The translations under genes were made by a program, and so were the position numbers. From Paenibacillus sp. FSL R7-0345 (GTDB lineage: Bacteria > Bacillota > Bacilli > Paenibacillales > Paenibacillaceae), in contig NZ_CP152002.1 of the NCBI RefSeq assembly GCF_038595055.1, positions 3,950,501 to 4,014,500 of the forward strand: 64,000 bases of DNA, in the 5' to 3' direction. Under the pieces are notes generated by a model. The model was given only the letters and a program-made list of their open reading frames with translations, was not told the DNA's origin and did no database searches. The stretch's first letter is position 1; each line of letters opens with the position of its first letter. Below, piece after piece: positions 15,730 to 24,476 of the stretch.

Positions 15730-16440
15730 TCATAAATTCCTGCTATAATCCATGCGTCCGGAACGGTATAAATACAATCCGTTTAGCAGCAATATGTAAA
15801 CCAGTGCGTGGGCAAATGTGCCAAGTACCGCTGGCAGTGACCATTCATCTGCATGCATCAGCATGTTCATTAACAGTGCCGCCGGAGGAAGCAGCACCGG
15901 CACAGCCGGGCCGGGAATAAGCTCGGCCAGCTTGAGGCCGCTGATCGAGATGATCAGGATCATAAGCAGCAGTCCGGTGGCATAGCTGTTTTTGGGAACC
16001 CAGGAGGCCTGCAGAAACAGCGAAATGGAGACTCCGAGCATCCCCAGCAGCAGATGTCCGGCATAAGCCACTGTCATCCGGTACAGTCCGGCCGGTTCGG
16101 CAAAGCTCCCGGTCAAGACCGGATAAACAACCATCAGCAGGGCAAGTACCAGCGTTAGTAAAGCCAGTGTCAATATGCCGCCCAGACTGTACTTTACGCT
16201 GCTGCGCAGATGAACTACCGTTACCTGCCGCTGCACGGCCTGCTCATGGTTAAGAAAGCTGATTCCCATCCAGGCGCAGCAGACGAACAGGATCACACCG
16301 GTTGCTGCATAGCTGCCCATTACCGGATTAGGCTTGTATGTATAGAGAAACAGCAAGGATATCACTAAGGCTGCAACAGGTGCAAAAAAGCGTTGTGAGG
16401 CCGTGTAGCTTCTTAGCATATAGGCAATCAGCGGTCTCAT
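15730..16440 (-). CDS. ABC transporter membrane subunit (putative)
   Basis: A 236-residue integral membrane protein with six likely helices. It starts MRPLIAYMLRSYTASQRFFAP, the kind of N-terminus seen in ABC-2-like permeases. Its ATG overlaps the stop of the upstream ATPase gene (ATGA), and GGAGGGTG lies before it, so the two are translationally coupled. It should form the membrane part of a small ABC system with the ATPase at 16437-17360. There is no recognisable substrate family. The C-terminus ends in a short cytoplasmic tail. Confidence 0.75.
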   Translation of the reverse strand: MRPLIAYMLRSYTASQRFFAPVAALVISLLFLYTYKPNPVMGSYAATGVILFVCCAWMGISFLNHEQAVQRQVTVVHLRSSVKYSLGGILTLALLTLVLALLMVVYPVLTGSFAEPAGLYRMTVAYAGHLLLGMLGVSISLFLQASWVPKNSYATGLLLMILIISISGLKLAELIPGPAVPVLLPPAALLMNMLMHADEWSLPAVLGTFAHALVYILLLNGLYLYRSGRMDYSRNL

Positions 16441-17360
16441 CCGGCACCCTCCTCCCCGCTGCGTTTCGGGTCCATCCATTCTACCAGCAGGTTGCGGCCG
16501 CTGTGGTGCTCTACTGAGATTACAGATCCGTCGTGCTGGAGGATATATCGCAGAAATTCATCTGCATATGTTGTTTCAACCGTCCATTCTGTGCACTTCC
16601 CGGCCCTAGCGGTATGGACAGCCTGCGCAGTAAGAAAGCCGGGCAATCCGGCAATGAATTTCTCTTCCTGATCTTCCAGGGCTGCACAGACCAACCGCGA
16701 GGAAGATTTGTCCCTTAGCTTGTCTGCATTCGTAATCAGCTGCGTCCGCCCGGCCTGAAGTACGTGTACTTCCGCTTCGAGCGCTTCTATACACAGTGGT
16801 TCATGCACGGAAAATACAAGTGCCGTCCCCTTCTGTTTCAATTCCTGCAGAATGCTAATCAAAGTATGCTGTGCAGGAAGATCAAGTCCGGACAACGGCT
16901 CGTCAAGCAGCAGCAGCTCCGGTTCACCAAGCAGGCTTTGAATCAGGTTCATCTTTTGCAGCATCCCTTTGGAAAAGCCGGTTACCGGCTGCTTGCGGAA
17001 CGGCTGCAGATGAAAAGCCTCCAGCAGCCTGGTGAGTTGCCGCTCCAGCTGAGCCGGCGGAATTCCGCTGATTCGGCCCATATGGCGTAAATATTGCTCG
17101 GCCGGGAGCTTCGTTCCGGTAAACGCCTCGGGGGCATAGCCGATGCTCAGCCTGGGCTTTGACTGCGTAAGTAAGCCTGATGAAAGCCTCAAGAGCCCGG
17201 CCAGCACCGCAAGCAGTGTGCTTTTGCCGGAGCCGTTGCGCCCAATCAGGGCGGTTGCCGTCCCGGACTCTACCCTGATGGAGACTTCATTCAGCACTGC
17301 TCTACCTCCATATATTTTGGTTGCGCCGGATAAGCTGATCAGACTAGGGGACTGGGTCAT
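16437..17360 (-). CDS. ABC transporter ATP-binding subunit
   Basis: A 307-residue ATPase with Walker A GRNGSGKST, a Q-loop region, a variant signature FSKGMLQKM where most have LSGGQ (common in the ABC-2/DrrA-like group), and Walker B LLLLDEPLSGLD. About 80 extra C-terminal residues form the accessory domain often found in this group. ATG 17360 was chosen because GAGGAGAG lies eight bases before it. It is coupled to the membrane gene downstream. Such pairs export drugs, peptides or lipids, and the substrate here is unknown. Confidence 0.83.
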   Translation of the reverse strand: MTQSPSLISLSGATKIYGGRAVLNEVSIRVESGTATALIGRNGSGKSTLLAVLAGLLRLSSGLLTQSKPRLSIGYAPEAFTGTKLPAEQYLRHMGRISGIPPAQLERQLTRLLEAFHLQPFRKQPVTGFSKGMLQKMNLIQSLLGEPELLLLDEPLSGLDLPAQHTLISILQELKQKGTALVFSVHEPLCIEALEAEVHVLQAGRTQLITNADKLRDKSSSRLVCAALEDQEEKFIAGLPGFLTAQAVHTARAGKCTEWTVETTYADEFLRYILQHDGSVISVEHHSGRNLLVEWMDPKRSGEEGAG

Positions 17361-17479
17361 ACGATATTCTCTCCTCATAAGAATACGCCGGGCCGGTGCA
17401 CAGCCCGGTTACTCAATCTGCTATCTTATCTAATATTCGCCAGATCAGGCCTGCCTTCCTGTAAATAAGCGCACAAAAA

Positions 17480-17522
17480 AACCAGAACCCGGCTGCAGTC
17501 AATCCTGCAGGCGGTCTGGTTT
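17480..17522 (-). terminator. Terminator of the copper-storage gene
   Basis: AACCAGA and CTGCAG segments pair with CTGCAG and TCTGGTT, and the minus strand continues with TTTTTTTG. It lies 18 bases after the stop at 17541. Confidence 0.85.
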
Positions 17523-17540
17523 TATCAAAGTTTCATTCCA

Positions 17541-17888
17541 TTATGCGTATACTTCAACAGCACCGCTGATCAGACGGCAGGCCATTGCGGCACTGCGGCA
17601 GGCATCAATGCAATCCTGGCAATGAGTCTGCATATGGCGGCTGCTCTCGTCAGCCGTACGTTCGCAAATCTCTGCGCACAGACGCAGGATCTCAACAACG
17701 AACGGGCTTTGCCGGGTCATCGCCTGTACAGCATAAGAGCAGATATCCGCACATTCACGGTCGAGCCGGATACTCTCACGGAGCGATGCCAGATCATATT
17801 CTTTCAGGCTGGAGACATAGCTGTAGTTACAGGCATTCATACATTTAATACAAGCGTCAATGCATTCCTGATATTGAATTCGGGTCAT
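17541..17888 (-). CDS. Four-helix-bundle copper-binding protein (DUF326, Csp-like)
   Basis: A 115-residue protein of the cysteine-rich four-helix family that stores Cu(I) inside the bundle. Twelve cysteines sit at regular helical spacing: C9, C13, C16, C20, C46, C50, C71, C75, C90, C93, C97 and C104. There is no signal peptide, so it is a cytosolic Csp3-like (YhjQ-like) form. The start is set by AGGAGG. A short dyad upstream (17913-17927) could bind a copper-responsive regulator. The gene forms its own unit with a strong terminator. Confidence 0.88.
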   Translation of the reverse strand: MTRIQYQECIDACIKCMNACNYSYVSSLKEYDLASLRESIRLDRECADICSYAVQAMTRQSPFVVEILRLCAEICERTADESSRHMQTHCQDCIDACRSAAMACRLISGAVEVYA

Positions 17889-17912
17889 AGCCTTAAACCT
17901 CCTGCAATTCGT

Positions 17913-17927
17913 ATAGGGTATGCCTAT
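17913..17927. promoter_or_regulatory. Candidate operator of the copper-storage gene
   Basis: ATAGG-GTATG-CCTAT is an inverted repeat lying between a minus-strand TTGCAG and CTATAC that are 19 bases apart. A 19-base spacer with a dyad inside it is the layout of MerR-family (CueR-like) activation. The match is suggestive only. Confidence 0.4.
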
Positions 17928-18059
17928 GTATTAACCTGCAAGAAAAGGAACGAACCAAGCTTGCCCGTAAACGGGGTGTCTTACCAGCCTTCAAGGGCTC
18001 TGCCGCTCAGCTCCGGCAAGATCTGCAGGGCCAATAAATCCTGCTGCCAGTAAAGCCGG

Positions 18060-19076
18060 TTACAGGCTTCGCTTAATGGCCGCCGGCCGGCTGAACAAAC
18101 GCTTCTCCAGCTGCAGAAGCCGTGTGCGCAAGTCACCTGAAGAGAAATGCTCACCGATAAAGACAGCCACATCAGGGACCTCTCCCTGCGGCGTAATTTT
18201 CATAAAATCAGCTTCCCGGTATGCATACTGGAACAGAAACCGGCTTGCTGTGTCACTGAATGTAACAATGCCCTTGGCACGGTACACATCACGCGGCAGC
18301 TCCTTCACAAACTGCTCAAAGGCTTCACTGTCCACTGCATTTTTGAAATAGTGGGTGTACGCCATCACATGATCATGGGTATGATGGGCCTTGCCCTGCT
18401 CTCTGGCAGCTTCTCCATTGCCCCCATCATCACCGGCATCCGCTTCTTCTCCATCCAGATGCACTCCGCCAAGATTATCCAGCAAAGCTTCGGGTTCGAG
18501 CGCACAGCGCACAGCCGGCAAAATTTCGGCATAGGCATTCCATTTCCGCAGTACGGTGGAGATTTCTTCCGCTTCTTCTGCCGTAATACGGTCTGTCTTG
18601 TTAAGAATCAGCACGGATGCGCAGCGGATTTGCTCCTGCATCAGCCGGTAAGTGGCTCCCTGCTGTGAGCGGTACAGTTCAAGCAGATGCGCCGCATCGA
18701 CTACTGTAATCAGCCCCTTCAGCTCCACCTGCTGATACAGCGAGGTTTCCGTCACCGCATCGACAATTTCCAGCGGATTAGCAGCGCCTGTGGCTTCGAT
18801 GATCACCACATCCGGCTGCTCTTTTTTGACTAATGTGGTCAGCTCTGTACTGAGATCACCGCGGCTCGTACAGCAGATGCACCCGCCCAGCATTTCGGCC
18901 ATCGGGACCTCCTGCTCCACCAGCAGCCCGTCCAGATTCACTTCACCAAGCTCATTCATAATAACCGCAGGACGCAGACCCTGGCCTTTCCAGTGGTCCA
19001 GCAGCCGCTGCAGCAGCGTTGTTTTGCCGCTCCCGAGAAATCCTGACAATATGTACACCGGCAACGCCTGTTCCAT
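18060..19076 (-). CDS. COG0523 (CobW/YciC-like) GTPase metallochaperone
   Basis: A 338-residue G3E-family GTPase. It has Walker A GSGKTT (15-20), the metal-binding CxCC in GGCICCT (66-69), NKTD for guanine recognition and a C-terminal CobW domain. A His-rich stretch (HHTHDH) links the domains. Family members deliver or sense zinc or other metals during limitation. GGGGGAG precedes the start, and a promoter is visible at 19112-19140. I found no clear Zur box upstream, so zinc control is not demonstrated. There is no obvious metalloenzyme partner next to it. Confidence 0.85.
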   Translation of the reverse strand: MEQALPVYILSGFLGSGKTTLLQRLLDHWKGQGLRPAVIMNELGEVNLDGLLVEQEVPMAEMLGGCICCTSRGDLSTELTTLVKKEQPDVVIIEATGAANPLEIVDAVTETSLYQQVELKGLITVVDAAHLLELYRSQQGATYRLMQEQIRCASVLILNKTDRITAEEAEEISTVLRKWNAYAEILPAVRCALEPEALLDNLGGVHLDGEEADAGDDGGNGEAAREQGKAHHTHDHVMAYTHYFKNAVDSEAFEQFVKELPRDVYRAKGIVTFSDTASRFLFQYAYREADFMKITPQGEVPDVAVFIGEHFSSGDLRTRLLQLEKRLFSRPAAIKRSL

Positions 19077-19111
19077 GTTTCATCGCTCCCCCAAAAATCC
19101 GTATGGTAGCG

Positions 19112-19140
19112 AGTGTACTACAGTCTGCGTGCACAAGCAA
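19112..19140 (-). promoter_or_regulatory. Promoter of the COG0523 gene
   Basis: Minus-strand TTGCTT (19140-19135), 17 bases, TACACT (19117-19112). It lies about 35 bases before the ATG. Confidence 0.6.
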
Positions 19141-19196
19141 GATGCATGGGGGTAAGGGCCAGCAGCCCGCAGCAGGCAGGTTTATTTTTTATTGCA

Positions 19197-19225
19197 TTTA
19201 CAACAATATTAATATTGTATATACT
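19197..19225 (+). promoter_or_regulatory. Promoter with 16-bp palindromic operator
   Basis: TTTACA (19197-19202), 17 bases, TATACT (19220-19225). The spacer is almost exactly filled by the perfect palindrome ACAATATTAATATTGT (19203-19218). An overlapping longer repeat, CATTTACAA (19195-19203) and TTGTAAATG (19226-19234), surrounds it. A repressor bound here would occlude RNA polymerase. The regulator is not identified. Confidence 0.65.
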
Positions 19226-19262
19226 TTGTAAATGATTTTAAGATCAGAAAGGTTGGATAACA

Positions 19263-19709
19263 ATGAACGTACAGGCTATTACGCTGCCGGAGGATTTGGA
19301 AGCTGCTTTTTCAATCAGAAAAAAAGTATTCGTTGAGGAGCAGGGAGTTCCGCTGGCGGATGAATTTGATGCGTTCGATGCACTGGATAGCCAGTGCCGG
19401 CATATTCTCGCCTACTATGACGGACAGCCGGTGGGAACAGGCCGGATTCGCGCTTTTGACGGAAAAGGCAAGCTGGAGCGGATCTGTATTCTGGCACCCT
19501 ACCGCAAATTCGGAATCGGCAAGCTGATTATTTCCAGCCTTGAAGAACTAGCTGCCGAGAGAGGTTTTACCGCAGTCAAACTGCACGGGCAGACACAGGC
19601 AAAGGGATTCTATGAAAAGCTTGGCTATCAGCCTGCATCGGCGGAATTTATGGAAGACGGCATCCCGCATATCGTAATGAGTAAAGAGCTTGCTGCTGTG
19701 CCAAAATGA
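19263..19709 (+). CDS. GNAT N-acetyltransferase (ElaA/YjcF-like)
   Basis: A 148-residue acetyltransferase. The N-terminal pattern RKKVFVEEQGVPLADEFDAFD, followed by a histidine (CRHILAYY), is the hallmark of the ElaA/YjcF group, and LAPYRKFGIGKLI is the acetyl-CoA-binding motif A. AAAGGTTGG precedes the ATG. Its stop overlaps the start of the YczE-like gene by four bases (ATGA), so the two are co-translated. It is driven by the palindrome-bearing promoter at 19197-19225. The substrate is unknown. Confidence 0.85.
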   Translation: MNVQAITLPEDLEAAFSIRKKVFVEEQGVPLADEFDAFDALDSQCRHILAYYDGQPVGTGRIRAFDGKGKLERICILAPYRKFGIGKLIISSLEELAAERGFTAVKLHGQTQAKGFYEKLGYQPASAEFMEDGIPHIVMSKELAAVPK

Positions 19710-20332
19710 CAAGCTCCCGCCTGAGGACTGCCCTCCTGTTCATTTGCGGTATTTTTATACTGACTCTTGGTATTTGTCTGACCATACAATCCGGACTTGG
19801 CGCGTCCCCTTTTGACGCAACTTTAGTCGGCCTCTCCGGCAATGTCGGTCTAACTGTGGGCAGCTGGGAAATTCTGATCGCCATCCTGCTGACCTTATGT
19901 AATGCTGCTTTAACCAGACGCAGACCGGAAATGTTGGGCCTGGCGACTGCTTTTATAACAGGCATTGGAATCGATGTATGGTTATTCTGGCTTAGCGATC
20001 TTGTTGAGCCGCGGCTGTGGATCAGCAGACTTGGCTGCTTCGCTGCAGGCATAGTTGTGACGGGCTTAGGAACGGCCGTATACCTGCAGGCCAACTTCGC
20101 CCCCGCCCCTTTAGACCGGATGACACTGGTTCTGCAAAAGCTTACGGGCCGCAGCATCTTTTTTACCCGTACGATCCTTTATTTTGTGTTCCTGCTGGCA
20201 GCTTTAATCTTTAACGGACCTATCGGAATCGGCACTCTGCTGACCGTTTGCCTGGGCGGATTCATCCTTAATTACTTCATGCTGCTTATCGGGAAGGCGG
20301 TAAACCGCTTTTCACTGGAACAGACCTTATAA
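19706..20332 (+). CDS. YczE/YitT-like membrane protein
   Basis: A 208-residue membrane protein with about five helices and the conserved segments QSGLGASPFDA and NFAPAPLDRMTL that characterise YczE-like proteins. In Bacillus, YczE affects bacillomycin and surfactin-type synthesis in some strains, but the biochemical function is unknown. Its start codon overlaps the GNAT stop, indicating coupling. The next gene begins 62 bases later with its own ribosome site, and no terminator is visible between them. Confidence 0.82.
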   Translation: MTSSRLRTALLFICGIFILTLGICLTIQSGLGASPFDATLVGLSGNVGLTVGSWEILIAILLTLCNAALTRRRPEMLGLATAFITGIGIDVWLFWLSDLVEPRLWISRLGCFAAGIVVTGLGTAVYLQANFAPAPLDRMTLVLQKLTGRSIFFTRTILYFVFLLAALIFNGPIGIGTLLTVCLGGFILNYFMLLIGKAVNRFSLEQTL

Positions 20333-20394
20333 AGACTGGTATTATGGGTAAATAAGAGAATAGGGATTTGATTTGGACTCTAGGAGTGGATTAT

Positions 20395-20910
20395 ATGTCA
20401 TCTGTCGAAGAACACCGCAAGCAAGCGCCGCAGACCGTGGCCTGTTATGTTATTACAGTTTCGGATACACGCACGATGGAAACGGACACCGGAGGACAAT
20501 TGCTGGCGTCAATGCTGGAGGAAGCCGGATATCAGGTCATGGGCCGCACTATTGTGAAAGACGATTATGAGGAAATCCGTGAGCTGGTCTATAAAAGCTC
20601 CGTCCACTCCGGAATCGAAGCCGTGCTGCTGACCGGCGGTACGGGGATTTCGCCCCGCGATACCACTTATGAGGCTGTTGCATCACTGCTCGACAAGTCG
20701 CTGCCTGGCTTCGGCGAGATTTTCCGGCTGCTCAGCTTTACCGAGGATATCGGCTCAGCAGCGATTCTCAGCCGGGCTATCGCCGGCACGATCGGCAATA
20801 CAGCGGTCTTCTCGATGCCCGGCTCGACAGGGGCAATCAAGCTGGCCATGAGCCGGCTGATCGTTCCCGAGCTGCGTCATGTGATGCGGGAGATTTATAA
20901 GAAGGAGTAG
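20395..20910 (+). CDS. moaB: MoaB/Mog-family molybdopterin protein
   Basis: A 171-residue protein of the family that adenylylates molybdopterin before molybdenum insertion. The motifs YVITVSDTRTMETDTGG, LLTGGTGISPRDTTYEA and MPGSTGAIKLAM are typical of MoaB/MogA. ATG 20395 is preceded by TAGGAGTGG and is preferred to the longer in-frame start. It is probably the last gene of the unit begun by the GNAT gene, and a terminator follows at 20925. No other Moco genes are in the window, so the link to its neighbours may be only positional. Confidence 0.88.
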   Translation: MSSVEEHRKQAPQTVACYVITVSDTRTMETDTGGQLLASMLEEAGYQVMGRTIVKDDYEEIRELVYKSSVHSGIEAVLLTGGTGISPRDTTYEAVASLLDKSLPGFGEIFRLLSFTEDIGSAAILSRAIAGTIGNTAVFSMPGSTGAIKLAMSRLIVPELRHVMREIYKKE

Positions 20911-20924
20911 CAAGACATATAAAG

Positions 20925-20966
20925 AGGCCGGGAACGCATCTGTAGATGCAGTTGCCGGCCTGTTTA
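20925..20966 (+). terminator. Terminator after moaB
   Basis: AGGCCGG plus ACGCATCT form a long imperfect stem with AGATGC and CCGGCCT, followed by GTTTATT. Confidence 0.7.
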
Positions 20967-20990
20967 TTGTGCGAATCGTCCTGTATGCGG

Positions 20991-21224
20991 CTAATGTGCG
21001 GCATGCAGCCCGCCTAGCAATTGCTCCAGCAGTGCTTTAACCTTGTCAGTGTATTTGCCCTTCTCTTTCTCTAAAGAGGTGTAGAGTCTCGCAGCAGGAG
21101 CCTCTGAAGCCTGTGCTATGCCTTTAGTGGGCTTAATATATGCTTGCTGATTGTTATCTGTACCTGCTAGGTCTGCTATTCCGGCAGCCAGTACAGCCGC
21201 CAGCAGTATGACCGCGACTCTCAT
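20991..21224 (-). CDS. Small exported protein, function unknown
   Basis: A 77-residue protein starting with a hydrophobic segment (MRVAVILLAAVLAAGIADLAG) that can serve as a signal peptide or membrane anchor, followed by a hydrophilic, lysine-rich helical tail ending LLEQLLGGLHAAH. GAGAGGAAG precedes the ATG. I do not recognise the family. It sits between the moaB terminator and the DUF1349 gene, and no operon partner is evident. Because it is short and monocistronic, its status as a gene rests mainly on the ribosome site and the signal-like N-terminus. Confidence 0.55.
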   Translation of the reverse strand: MRVAVILLAAVLAAGIADLAGTDNNQQAYIKPTKGIAQASEAPAARLYTSLEKEKGKYTDKVKALLEQLLGGLHAAH

Positions 21225-21338
21225 CGAATCTTCCTCTCAGCGTGATCTTTATAGGTTTAGCATGGCTGAGAGAAACGATAATTATTCAAAGGGCCTTTAA
21301 GGGGAAACACACTTTAAGGGAATTAACAGCCAATGCAG

Positions 21339-21938
21339 CTATTCCCCTGGAGGCTCCTCATGAACATCTGTATCGGGCGCTGTTGTGACCCAGCTTGTAA
21401 ACGCCACCCTCAGTCCGGGTCTGGTCGGCGCACAGAGCATCGGGCCTGCCTGTACATCTGACTCATAAGGAAAACGGGCGACACGGATCGTCCGCCATGG
21501 ATGCACACCGGTTCTGGCTCTGAGGATAACGGCATCCTTGAGGCGTGAGGCGCGGATGGTTACGATCTGTCCGGCCCATTCCGGCACAGGTGACAGGGAC
21601 CAATCGGAGTACTGATCCGTGACCACTGCACCTATGTGCGGCACACCGTCATTGATTTCGATTCCGGCCTTGATCCACTGCAGCTGGCTGTGCCACAGCA
21701 TGATTCCCGCCTGGTCATACAGCTCGGTAAGGCTTCCTGCCTCAAAGCTCACCTCCACCGCAGTCTGCTTCTCCCAGCCCGCAAGCAGCGCATGCCCGTT
21801 ATCATGCTGAAAGCCGTACATGGTTTTCTGCCAATAGTCACTGCCCTCCACAGCCTGAACGATCAGCCTGCCCTCCTGCTCTGCCACGGAATGGGGCTCA
21901 ACACTCCAGATTCCGTCCTGCCAGTTCATCTTTTTCAT
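21339..21938 (-). CDS. DUF1349 protein, concanavalin-like fold
   Basis: A 199-residue cytoplasmic protein of the DUF1349 family (once called regulation of enolase protein 1), which adopts a concanavalin-like beta-sandwich. Visible signs are DYWQKTMYGFQHDNGHALL, the LYDQAGIMLW motif, IKAGIEINDGVPHIGAVVT and the conserved ILRARTGVHPWRTIRVARF. The ATG at 21938 lies nine bases after AAAGGAGT. It stands alone. The family is thought to bind carbohydrates or small molecules, and no reaction is established. Confidence 0.85.
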   Translation of the reverse strand: MKKMNWQDGIWSVEPHSVAEQEGRLIVQAVEGSDYWQKTMYGFQHDNGHALLAGWEKQTAVEVSFEAGSLTELYDQAGIMLWHSQLQWIKAGIEINDGVPHIGAVVTDQYSDWSLSPVPEWAGQIVTIRASRLKDAVILRARTGVHPWRTIRVARFPYESDVQAGPMLCAPTRPGLRVAFTSWVTTAPDTDVHEEPPGE

Positions 21939-22083
21939 CGCCAGCACACTCCTTTACCGGATTTCAGTTGAATGAATTGCCGAAGCTTAACTGTACCCCC
22001 TATTAATGCTACTCTATCAAATTCGGCTGAAAATGCAGCTTTCCTTCATCTGCGCAAGTGAAAAATAAGTCCGCAGGCAAAAA

Positions 22084-22113
22084 CACAGCCTGACAGAGCT
22101 CTGTCAGGCTGTG
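22084..22113 (-). terminator. Terminator of the oxidoreductase operon
   Basis: CACAGCCTGACAGAG is followed immediately by its perfect complement, and the minus strand continues with TTTTTG. It lies about 30 bases after the stop at 22144. Confidence 0.9.
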
Positions 22114-22143
22114 AATGATTATGCTATAGGATTGCGGTGCTGC

Positions 22144-24450
22144 TTACAAATCAGGGTGCTCGTGCTTAGCGACGAGCTTGCTCCAGCGGCGCTGAACCTC
22201 GCCCTCGAAGCTGCGCAGCGCAGGTTCGTTCTCCGGCTTGAGCAGATGGCGGGTTTTACCCATCGTCTTCAGCCAGGCGGACACTTCAACCCGTTTGTTC
22301 TTGTCTTCCGGATTGTAGGTAATATTGGTGACGCCCTGCTCTACCTCATACAGCGGGAAGAAGCAGGATTCCACAGCCAGGGAGACGATATTCGTCCCTT
22401 CCTTGTCCTCGCTCATCCAGTTCAGCGGGCAGGCAATCAGAATTTTACCATAGACCAGGCCTTCATTCTGGGCGTACCATTGGGCTTTTGCCGCTTTCTT
22501 CAGCAGATCCTGCGGATAAGCTTCACAGCCGGTGAACACATAAGGAATATTGGTGGCAGCCATAATCTGCGCCGTATCCTTGTGCTGGGTAACCTTACCC
22601 TGCTGTGTTTTGCCGATGCTCGATGTGGATGTGCGGTGACCGAGCGGAGTCGAATACGACTGCTGTGCACCAGTGTTCATATAGCCTTCGTTATCGTACT
22701 CGACGATTATCATTTTGTGGCCGCGCAGGGCGGCGCCGATGGCAGGTCCCATTCCGATGTCCATCCCGCCGTCGCCGGTAACCATCACGAAAGTAAAGTC
22801 TTCCTTGAGGCCCAGGCCGTCCAGCTCGCCGCGGCGTTTGCGTTCCCAGAACATCTCTACTACACCGGACAGCGTAGCGGCACCGTTCTGGAACAGGTTA
22901 TGAATAAACGTTGATTTGTGGGAGGAATACGGATAACCGGTTGTAGTTACCATCGCGCAGCCTGTGTGATACAACGCGACGATATCTCCTTCAATCCCTC
23001 TGAAGAACAGCTCAAGTCCTGAGAAAATACCGCAGCCAGGACACGCGCCGTGACCCGGCGACAAGCGTCTCGGCTTTTTCATCAGACTGCGTACTGGCGG
23101 TACCTTAACAGCCAGCCGGCCGGTTTCTTCATTCTTGGTAACCGTGATCAGCCCGGACTTCAGGGAATCGAAATCCATAGGCTTCAGCAGACGCTTAGGC
23201 GCTTTGTCCGCTTCACCCGGATTGTGGCCGTAATAATCGAACGGCACTTCAACACGGTCAGCGACTACAGCATCAATAGCCAGCTGGAAGAAATGATGTC
23301 CGTCTTCTGCATAGAAGTCTTTGCCGCCCAGCCCGTAAATCCGGCTGATGACTTTGGTTGTGGTGTTGCCGTAAGTGAACAGGGCAGCCTTGATTTCATT
23401 AACCATATTGCCGCCGTGTCCGCCGACGGAATCTGCACGGTCACCAACGGTAATGGCCTTAACATTCTTCAAAGCATCCGCAATCTGCTTCTGCGGGAAC
23501 GGGCGGATCATGTTCGGCGAGATTGCTCCGGCTTTGATGCCCTGCAGGCGCAGCTGGTCGACAACATCCTTGATAATCTCGGACGCGGAGTTCATCAGGA
23601 AGACCGCTACATCGGCGTCATCCATCCGGTACTGCTCAATCACCTCATAGTGGCGGCCGGTCAGCTCGGCAAACTCCTGGGCGATCTCTTCGAACACTTC
23701 TCCGGCATTGTACATCGCTACCGACTGCTGATAGCGGTTGTTGATATAATCCGGCTCATTCATGTAAGGACCAACTGTAACCGGATTGTTGCGGTCCAGC
23801 GTATCAGTGAAGCCCGTAGGCGGCTGTTCGCCTACAAAGTTATGAACATCCTGACGGTGGGCAAAAGCCTGTACACGGCGCTTCTGGTGGGACGTGAAAT
23901 ACCCGTCAGATGCAACCATGACCGGAAGACGGACCTTCGCATGTTCAGCCAGCTTAAGTGCCATCAGATTCATGTCGTAGACCGATTGCGGGTCACGGCA
24001 CATCAGGATAGGCCAGCCGGTATTGAGTGCAAAATACAAATCGGAGTGATCGCCGTGAATGTTCAGGGGACCTGAGATCGAGCGGCAGATCAGATTCATA
24101 ACCATAGGCATACGCGTACCTGCTTGTACAGGCAGCTGCTCCAGCATGAACATGTAGCCCTGCGCACTTGTTGCGTTGAATACACGTCCGCCAGCAGTGG
24201 ATGCCCCGTAACAGATCCCTGCCGAGCTGTGTTCACCGTCTGACGGTACGAGCATAATATCATGCTGTCCGCTTGCTTTCATCGAATCAAGGAACTGGGC
24301 TACCTCGGTCGACGGCGAGATCGGGAAATATCCCATAACGTGATAGTTGATCTGATGAGCCGCATAGGCCGCCATCTCATTGCCTGATTCATAGAGGAAT
24401 TTCTGCTCTACTTTGGCAGAACCTACTTCTTTTTCATAATCAATAGCCAT
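22144..24450 (-). CDS. 2-oxoacid:ferredoxin oxidoreductase, fused alpha-beta subunit
   Basis: A 768-residue protein joining two normally separate subunits. Residues about 20-420 resemble the alpha subunit (SGNEMAAYAAHQINYHVMGYFP and onward, PSTEVAQFL, with the later transketolase-like domain). Residues about 470-700 resemble the thiamine-diphosphate-binding beta subunit (GHGACPGCG, HTGCAMVTT, VTGDGGMDIGMG). The enzyme oxidises a 2-oxoacid, most likely pyruvate, to acyl-CoA and reduces ferredoxin. The CPGC and further cysteines fit a 4Fe-4S site in the beta part. It follows the gamma-delta gene by 26 bases. Substrate choice cannot be read from the sequence. Confidence 0.88.
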   Translation of the reverse strand: MAIDYEKEVGSAKVEQKFLYESGNEMAAYAAHQINYHVMGYFPISPSTEVAQFLDSMKASGQHDIMLVPSDGEHSSAGICYGASTAGGRVFNATSAQGYMFMLEQLPVQAGTRMPMVMNLICRSISGPLNIHGDHSDLYFALNTGWPILMCRDPQSVYDMNLMALKLAEHAKVRLPVMVASDGYFTSHQKRRVQAFAHRQDVHNFVGEQPPTGFTDTLDRNNPVTVGPYMNEPDYINNRYQQSVAMYNAGEVFEEIAQEFAELTGRHYEVIEQYRMDDADVAVFLMNSASEIIKDVVDQLRLQGIKAGAISPNMIRPFPQKQIADALKNVKAITVGDRADSVGGHGGNMVNEIKAALFTYGNTTTKVISRIYGLGGKDFYAEDGHHFFQLAIDAVVADRVEVPFDYYGHNPGEADKAPKRLLKPMDFDSLKSGLITVTKNEETGRLAVKVPPVRSLMKKPRRLSPGHGACPGCGIFSGLELFFRGIEGDIVALYHTGCAMVTTTGYPYSSHKSTFIHNLFQNGAATLSGVVEMFWERKRRGELDGLGLKEDFTFVMVTGDGGMDIGMGPAIGAALRGHKMIIVEYDNEGYMNTGAQQSYSTPLGHRTSTSSIGKTQQGKVTQHKDTAQIMAATNIPYVFTGCEAYPQDLLKKAAKAQWYAQNEGLVYGKILIACPLNWMSEDKEGTNIVSLAVESCFFPLYEVEQGVTNITYNPEDKNKRVEVSAWLKTMGKTRHLLKPENEPALRSFEGEVQRRWSKLVAKHEHPDL

Positions 24451-24476
24451 TGTTCATTCCGCCCTTCTTACCGGAT

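Noticed and set aside
19077..19200. Zur box before the COG0523 gene
   Set aside because: I looked for the Bacillus-type TCGTAAT inverted repeat and found none close enough.
23050..24075. Long open frame of 341 codons antisense to the alpha-beta oxidoreductase
   Set aside because: Mirror frame of a strongly coding region with no family resemblance.
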